11,157 nucleotides of DNA from Burkholderiales bacterium (GTDB taxonomy: Bacteria; Pseudomonadota; Gammaproteobacteria; Burkholderiales; Usitatibacteraceae). This document shows, one piece after another, positions 8,016-11,157 of this stretch. The notes beneath the pieces are model-generated. The model saw only the letters and a list, made by a program, of their open reading frames with translations. It searched no databases and had not been told where the DNA came from. Positions within the stretch are counted from its first letter, which is position 1. Each line of letters opens with the position of its first letter. The DNA is taken from NCBI GenBank assembly GCA_025936275.1, contig JAICTR010000044.1, positions 1-11,157 on the forward strand, in the 5' to 3' direction. Position numbers and translations under genes: made by a program.

Positions 8016-8739
8016 GCCGGCGCCGGACCTCCTCGCCGGACGCGTGATCCTCGTCACCGGCGCCGGCCAGGGCCTCGGCCGCGCGGTCGCGCTCGCATGC
8101 GCCGCGCACGGCGCGACGCTCGCGCTGCTCGGCCGCAAGCAGGAGAAGCTCGAGGCGACGTACGACGCGATCTGCGCCGCCAACGGCCCCGAGCCCGCGC
8201 TCGTGCCGCTCGACCTCGCGACCGCGGGCGGCGCGGAATTGGACGCGCTCGCCGCGCTCGTGCGCCGCGACCTGAAGCGCCTCGACGGGATCGTGCATTG
8301 CGCGAGCCACTTCGCGCCGCTCGGCCCGCTCGCCGACGAATCCCTCGAGCGATGGCTGGAGACGTTGCGCGTGAACCTCGCCGCGCCCTTCGCGCTCACG
8401 CGCGCCTGCCTGCCGTTGCTCAACGCGGCGCCCGCGGCCTCGGTGATCTTCACCGGCGAGACCCACGGCGTGCATCCGCGCGCTTACTGGGGCGGCTTCG
8501 CCGTCGCGAAGGCGGGCCTCTCGACGCTCGCCGCGATCTGGGCGGACGAGCTCGAGCACGCCGGCAAGCCGCGCATCAACGTGCTGGTCCCCGGGCCGAT
8601 CGCCTCGCCGCAGCGCTCGCGGAGCCATCCCGGCGAGGACCGGTCGAAGCTGCGCACGCCCGAAGAGGCCGCGAACGCGTTCCTGTTTCTCCTCGGGGAC
8701 GAGGCGCGCGGCCTCAGCGGCCGCACCTTCGAGCTGTGA
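7981..8739 (+). CDS. Short-chain dehydrogenase/reductase, YciK-like, with altered active-site tyrosine
   Basis: This 252-residue protein is an NAD(P)-binding classical SDR resembling E. coli YciK, whose substrate is not established. The dinucleotide motif TGAGQGLG is at 26-33. The usual NNAG is replaced by HCAS at 106-109. The tetrad Asn is likely N132. In the YxxxK position the sequence is FAVAK, so the catalytic Tyr is Phe173 while K177 is kept; a Tyr is present four residues earlier (Y169). The catalytic Ser region reads TGETHG (158-163), so a Thr may stand in for the Ser. The gene overlaps hpnE by 35 bases in another frame and is therefore probably cotranscribed. The overlap does not prove a role in squalene or hopanoid metabolism. 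Confidence 0.88.
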   Translation: MTLEKFPRERYEPAPDLLAGRVILVTGAGQGLGRAVALACAAHGATLALLGRKQEKLEATYDAICAANGPEPALVPLDLATAGGAELDALAALVRRDLKRLDGIVHCASHFAPLGPLADESLERWLETLRVNLAAPFALTRACLPLLNAAPAASVIFTGETHGVHPRAYWGGFAVAKAGLSTLAAIWADELEHAGKPRINVLVPGPIASPQRSRSHPGEDRSKLRTPEEAANAFLFLLGDEARGLSGRTFEL

Positions 8740-8878
8740 CCCGGAACACAGGCTTTTTCGCTCCCTTTCGGTTAAACTAGGAATTGCCCGAAATTCGCAG
8801 TGTAAGTCCCTGCATTACCACAACTAATCAAACTTAGCGAGGGTCGGCTCCCCGCCGTTCCACACCAGGCCGCACACG
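8740..8878 (+). other. Intergenic region before the signalling cluster
   Basis: This 139-base gap is clearly richer in A and T (8753-8840) than its surroundings, as expected for a promoter region. TTAAACT (8772-8778) could be a weak -10, but I could not match a pair of -35/-10 hexamers with normal spacing. A T5 run at 8754-8758 follows the SDR stop without a clear hairpin. No small gene is evident. Confidence 0.4.
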
Positions 8879-10180
8879 ATGCTCGATCAGGCAAACCGCA
8901 CGTTCATTTGCAGCGTCGTGTTCATCGACCTGGTCGGCTACTCCAAGAAGCCGGTGACGGAGCAGATCCGCCTCAAGACCGCGCTCACCAACAACCTCTC
9001 CGAAGCGATCCAGGACATCCCGGTCAACGATCGCATCATCCTCGACACCGGCGACGGCGCGGCGATCAGCTTCCTGGGCGACCCGGAAGACGCGCTCTTC
9101 GTGACGCTCTCCCTGCGCGAGAAGATGATCAAGGAGGGCATGACCGCGACGATGGTCGAGGCCTCGGGCGAGGACTCGGTGCGCATGGGCATCAACCTCG
9201 GGCCCGTGAAGCTGGTGAAGGACATCAACGGCCACCCGAACATCATCGGCGACGGCATCAACGTCGCGCAGCGCATCATGAGCTTCGCGCGCCCGGGGCA
9301 GATCGTCGTCTCGCGCTCGTACTACGACGTGGTCTCGAACCTCGCGAGCGAATACGCGAAGCTCTTCACGTACGAGGGCTCGCGCACCGACAAGCACGTG
9401 CGCGAGCACGAGATCTACGTGGTCGGCCACCACGAGGGCGCGCTGCAGAAGGCCAAGGACGGGATGAAGGACCGCGCGTCCTCGACCTCGCCCAACGCGC
9501 GCAAGTCGCGCACCGGCCCGCAGCCGGGAAGCTCCACGGTGACGCTCACCATTCCCTCGTTCGTGCACGACCGGAAGAAGCTCACCCTGGTCGCGGGCGG
9601 CCTCGCCGCGTTGGTGATCGTGCTCGGCATCCTGGTCGCGACCAAGAAACCCGGCAACCCCGAGCTCGCGAGCGCGGCGCTCACGCCATCCATTTCGAGC
9701 GAGCCCGCGCAGACGAGCGCCGGCGTGCCCGCCACCGGGGCCGGCACGCCGCCCACGGAAGGGACCAAGGCGGCGGAGCCGCCGAAGACGACGGAGCCGG
9801 CGAAGCCCGAGCTCAAGCCCGAGAACCACGTCCTCGAGCCGAAGCCCACGCGGGCGCAGATCCCGCCCGCGGCGCCCGCCTCGGCGCGCACCGAACCCGC
9901 GCCGGCGAAGGCCGCCGCGAAGCCCGAGCCGCGGCCCGAGCCCAAGGCCGAGCCGGCGAAGCCCGCGCTGCCGCCGGCCACGCTCGTCTTCGCCGTGCAG
10001 CCATGGGGCGAGATCTTCGTGAACGGCAAGTCGCGCGGCGTCACGCCGCCGATGAAATCCCTCAAGCTCGAGCCGGGCAAGTACAAGATCGAGGTGCGCA
10101 ACACCACGTTCACGCCGCACGTGGAGAGCCTCGACCTCAAGGCCCGCGACGAGGTCACCGTGAGGTACAAATTCCAATGA
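8879..10180 (+). CDS. Membrane-anchored class III nucleotide cyclase-like protein with C-terminal PEGA domain
   Basis: The 433-residue protein has four parts. A class III adenylate/guanylate cyclase homology domain covers about 9-182. One transmembrane helix lies at about 235-255, flanked by DRKK and KK. A long Pro/Ala/Lys/Glu-rich linker spans about 258-366, and a PEGA domain about 368-433 (WGEIFVNGKSRGVTPP). The N-terminus should be cytoplasmic and the PEGA domain periplasmic. Both metal-binding aspartates are present (D17 in FIDLVGYS, D59 in TGDG), as are the transition-state Asn128 and Arg132 in INVAQR. The two base-selecting positions, normally Lys and Asp in adenylyl cyclases, appear to be Leu55 and Asn121, so the substrate cannot be predicted and activity is uncertain. 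The stop overlaps the ATG of the lipoprotein gene. A role in cyclic-nucleotide or regulatory signalling with the downstream kinase is inferred from context. Confidence 0.9.
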   Translation: MLDQANRTFICSVVFIDLVGYSKKPVTEQIRLKTALTNNLSEAIQDIPVNDRIILDTGDGAAISFLGDPEDALFVTLSLREKMIKEGMTATMVEASGEDSVRMGINLGPVKLVKDINGHPNIIGDGINVAQRIMSFARPGQIVVSRSYYDVVSNLASEYAKLFTYEGSRTDKHVREHEIYVVGHHEGALQKAKDGMKDRASSTSPNARKSRTGPQPGSSTVTLTIPSFVHDRKKLTLVAGGLAALVIVLGILVATKKPGNPELASAALTPSISSEPAQTSAGVPATGAGTPPTEGTKAAEPPKTTEPAKPELKPENHVLEPKPTRAQIPPAAPASARTEPAPAKAAAKPEPRPEPKAEPAKPALPPATLVFAVQPWGEIFVNGKSRGVTPPMKSLKLEPGKYKIEVRNTTFTPHVESLDLKARDEVTVRYKFQ

Positions 10181-11049
10181 CACGCGCACCCGCCTTCCTC
10201 CGCGGCACGCTCCTCGCGGCGCTCGCATTGTCGACGCTCGCCGGTTGCGAGCAGCTGCAGACGAAGGGCAACCAGCCGCAGGCGGTGACGCCGCAGATCA
10301 CCGAGGACGTGCTGCGTGCGCGCGCGCAGGATTCCCTCGCCGCCGGCGTGAAGCAGTACGACGCAGGCGAGTATGCGAAGGCCGAGTCGAGCCTCAACGA
10401 GGCGCTCGCGCACGGCCTGCTCGCGAAGACCGATCAGTCGCGCGCGAGGAAGCTGCTCGCGTTCATCTACTGCACCTCGAGCCGCGAGGCCCAGTGCCGC
10501 GACGAGTTCCGCAAGGCCTTCGAGATCAATCCCGAGTTCTCGCTCACGCCCGCCGAGGACGGCCACCCGGTGTGGGGTCCCGTGTACCGGGATGTGCGCA
10601 CGCAGCTCATCGCCGAGCGCGAGGCGACCGCCACGGTGTCGAAGCAGGTCTCGCCGGTGAGCAAGGCGCAGCAGCTCCTCGCCGACGGCATGGTGAAGTA
10701 CGACGCCGGCGAGTACGCCGCGTCGAGGAAGCTCCTCGATGCCGCGCTCGCCGAGGGCCTGCAGCAGAAGCCCGACCAGGTGAAGGCGATGAAATTCATC
10801 GCGTTCACCGACTGCCTGCAGCGCCACTACCGCGAGTGCCGCGCCGAGTTCATCAAGATCTACGACGTCGACCCCGACTTCGACCTCACGCCCGCCGAGG
10901 CGGGGCACCCGTCGTGGACGCACACGTTCGCCGGCGCGAAGGCGACCGCGAAGCGCCAGCTCGCCGCGAAGGCGGCGCGCGAGGCGAAGGAAAAGAGCGC
11001 CCGCGAGAAGGGCGCGTCCCCCGCGACCGCATCCGTTCCCAAGAAGTGA
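10177..11049 (+). CDS. Lipoprotein with two tandem TPR-like units (TssQ-like)
   Basis: The 290-residue protein begins with a lipoprotein signal peptide and lipobox LAGC, with lipidation expected at C24. Two homologous units of about 98 residues follow (about 50-147 and 164-261). Each starts with a TPR-like helix pair: VKQYDAGEYAKAESSLNEAL in the first, VKYDAGEYAASRKLLDAAL in the second. Each contains a C-x7-C pair (C99/C107, C213/C221) and then a LTPAE..GHP.W segment. The tail after about 262 is rich in Ala, Lys and Glu. The layout resembles lipoproteins named TssQ that are associated with type VI secretion, but no T6SS gene is visible here, so that name is tentative. The protein should face the periplasm. 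The start overlaps the cyclase-like gene by four bases (ATGA), and the stop nearly touches the kinase gene. Confidence 0.85.
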   Translation: MTRAPAFLRGTLLAALALSTLAGCEQLQTKGNQPQAVTPQITEDVLRARAQDSLAAGVKQYDAGEYAKAESSLNEALAHGLLAKTDQSRARKLLAFIYCTSSREAQCRDEFRKAFEINPEFSLTPAEDGHPVWGPVYRDVRTQLIAEREATATVSKQVSPVSKAQQLLADGMVKYDAGEYAASRKLLDAALAEGLQQKPDQVKAMKFIAFTDCLQRHYRECRAEFIKIYDVDPDFDLTPAEAGHPSWTHTFAGAKATAKRQLAAKAAREAKEKSAREKGASPATASVPKK

Positions 11050-11051
11050 CG

Positions 11052-11157
11052 ATGATCTCGACGCTCGGCCGCTACAAGATCGTCTCGGAGATCGGCCAGG
11101 GCGCGATGGGCGTCGTCTACAAGGCGGTCGACCCGATCATCGACCGCACGGTGGCGA
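11052..11157 (+). CDS. Serine/threonine protein kinase, N-terminal fragment (runs off the window)
   Basis: The visible 35 residues begin the N-lobe of a Hanks-type kinase: LGRYKIVSEIGQGAMGVVYKA, where the glycine-rich loop is IGQGAMGVV. The catalytic lysine and all later motifs lie outside the window. The ATG at 11052 is two bases after the lipoprotein stop. A GTG at 11046, in frame and overlapping that stop, would add two residues. The close packing indicates one operon with the cyclase-like and lipoprotein genes. Such kinases next to PEGA and TPR lipoproteins can control type VI secretion or other envelope functions; here this is only a contextual inference. Confidence 0.92.
   Translation, partial: MISTLGRYKIVSEIGQGAMGVVYKAVDPIIDRTVA

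Noticed and set aside
5425..8628. Several long minus-strand open frames opposite hpnC, hpnD, hpnE and the SDR
   Set aside because: They are Arg/Ala-rich shadows of the hpn genes, with no recognisable motif or ribosome binding site.
8709..8758. Hairpin CGGCC/GGCCG near the SDR stop followed by a T-run as a terminator
   Set aside because: The hairpin is inside the SDR coding region and about 30 bases from the T-run, too far for an intrinsic terminator.
9660..9990. Repetitive GAGCCG/GCGAAGCC-like segment resembling short tandem repeats
   Set aside because: It encodes the Pro/Ala/Glu/Lys-rich linker of the cyclase-like protein. The units are irregular, and there are no CRISPR-like repeats with unique spacers.

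Overview
The window is GC-rich DNA from a bacterial chromosome, almost certainly a betaproteobacterium or a close relative. The Lon, ClpX, ClpP and trigger factor proteins are proteobacterial, and a tRNA-Leu sits just upstream of tig. The genes are densely packed, with start/stop overlaps. No plasmid, phage or transposase gene is visible.

Left half (1-4826, minus strand): tRNA-Leu(UAG), then tig, clpP, clpX and lon (the last cut by the window edge). This is the classical protein quality-control cluster: a ribosome-bound chaperone, the ClpXP protease and the Lon protease. The gap between clpX and lon holds overlapping inverted repeats and a candidate heat-shock (sigma-32 type) promoter for lon.

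Middle (4880-8739, plus strand): divergent from the tRNA is hpnC-hpnD-hpnE, the three-enzyme bacterial route from farnesyl diphosphate to squalene (presqualene diphosphate, then hydroxysqualene, then squalene), normally feeding hopanoid synthesis. A short-chain dehydrogenase/reductase with an altered YxxxK site overlaps the end of hpnE. No squalene-hopene cyclase lies in the window.

Right end (8879-11157, plus strand): a tight signalling cluster. It contains a membrane-anchored class III nucleotide cyclase-like protein with a C-terminal PEGA domain, a lipoprotein built from two copies of a TPR-like unit (resembling what is called TssQ in type VI secretion contexts), and the start of a Ser/Thr protein kinase. 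Start/stop overlaps suggest translational coupling.

The least expected structure is a family of short palindromic repeats with core GGGGTCAGACCC. There are five copies in two clusters (4662-4740 and 5733-5812) on either side of the tRNA-Leu/hpnC segment. In each cluster two copies face each other and can form a long hairpin. One pair lies one base from the tRNA 3' end and looks like a terminator between tRNA and tig. The other supplies the stop codon of hpnC. I found no clearly new multi-gene system; the signalling cluster and the repeats deserve the closest look.
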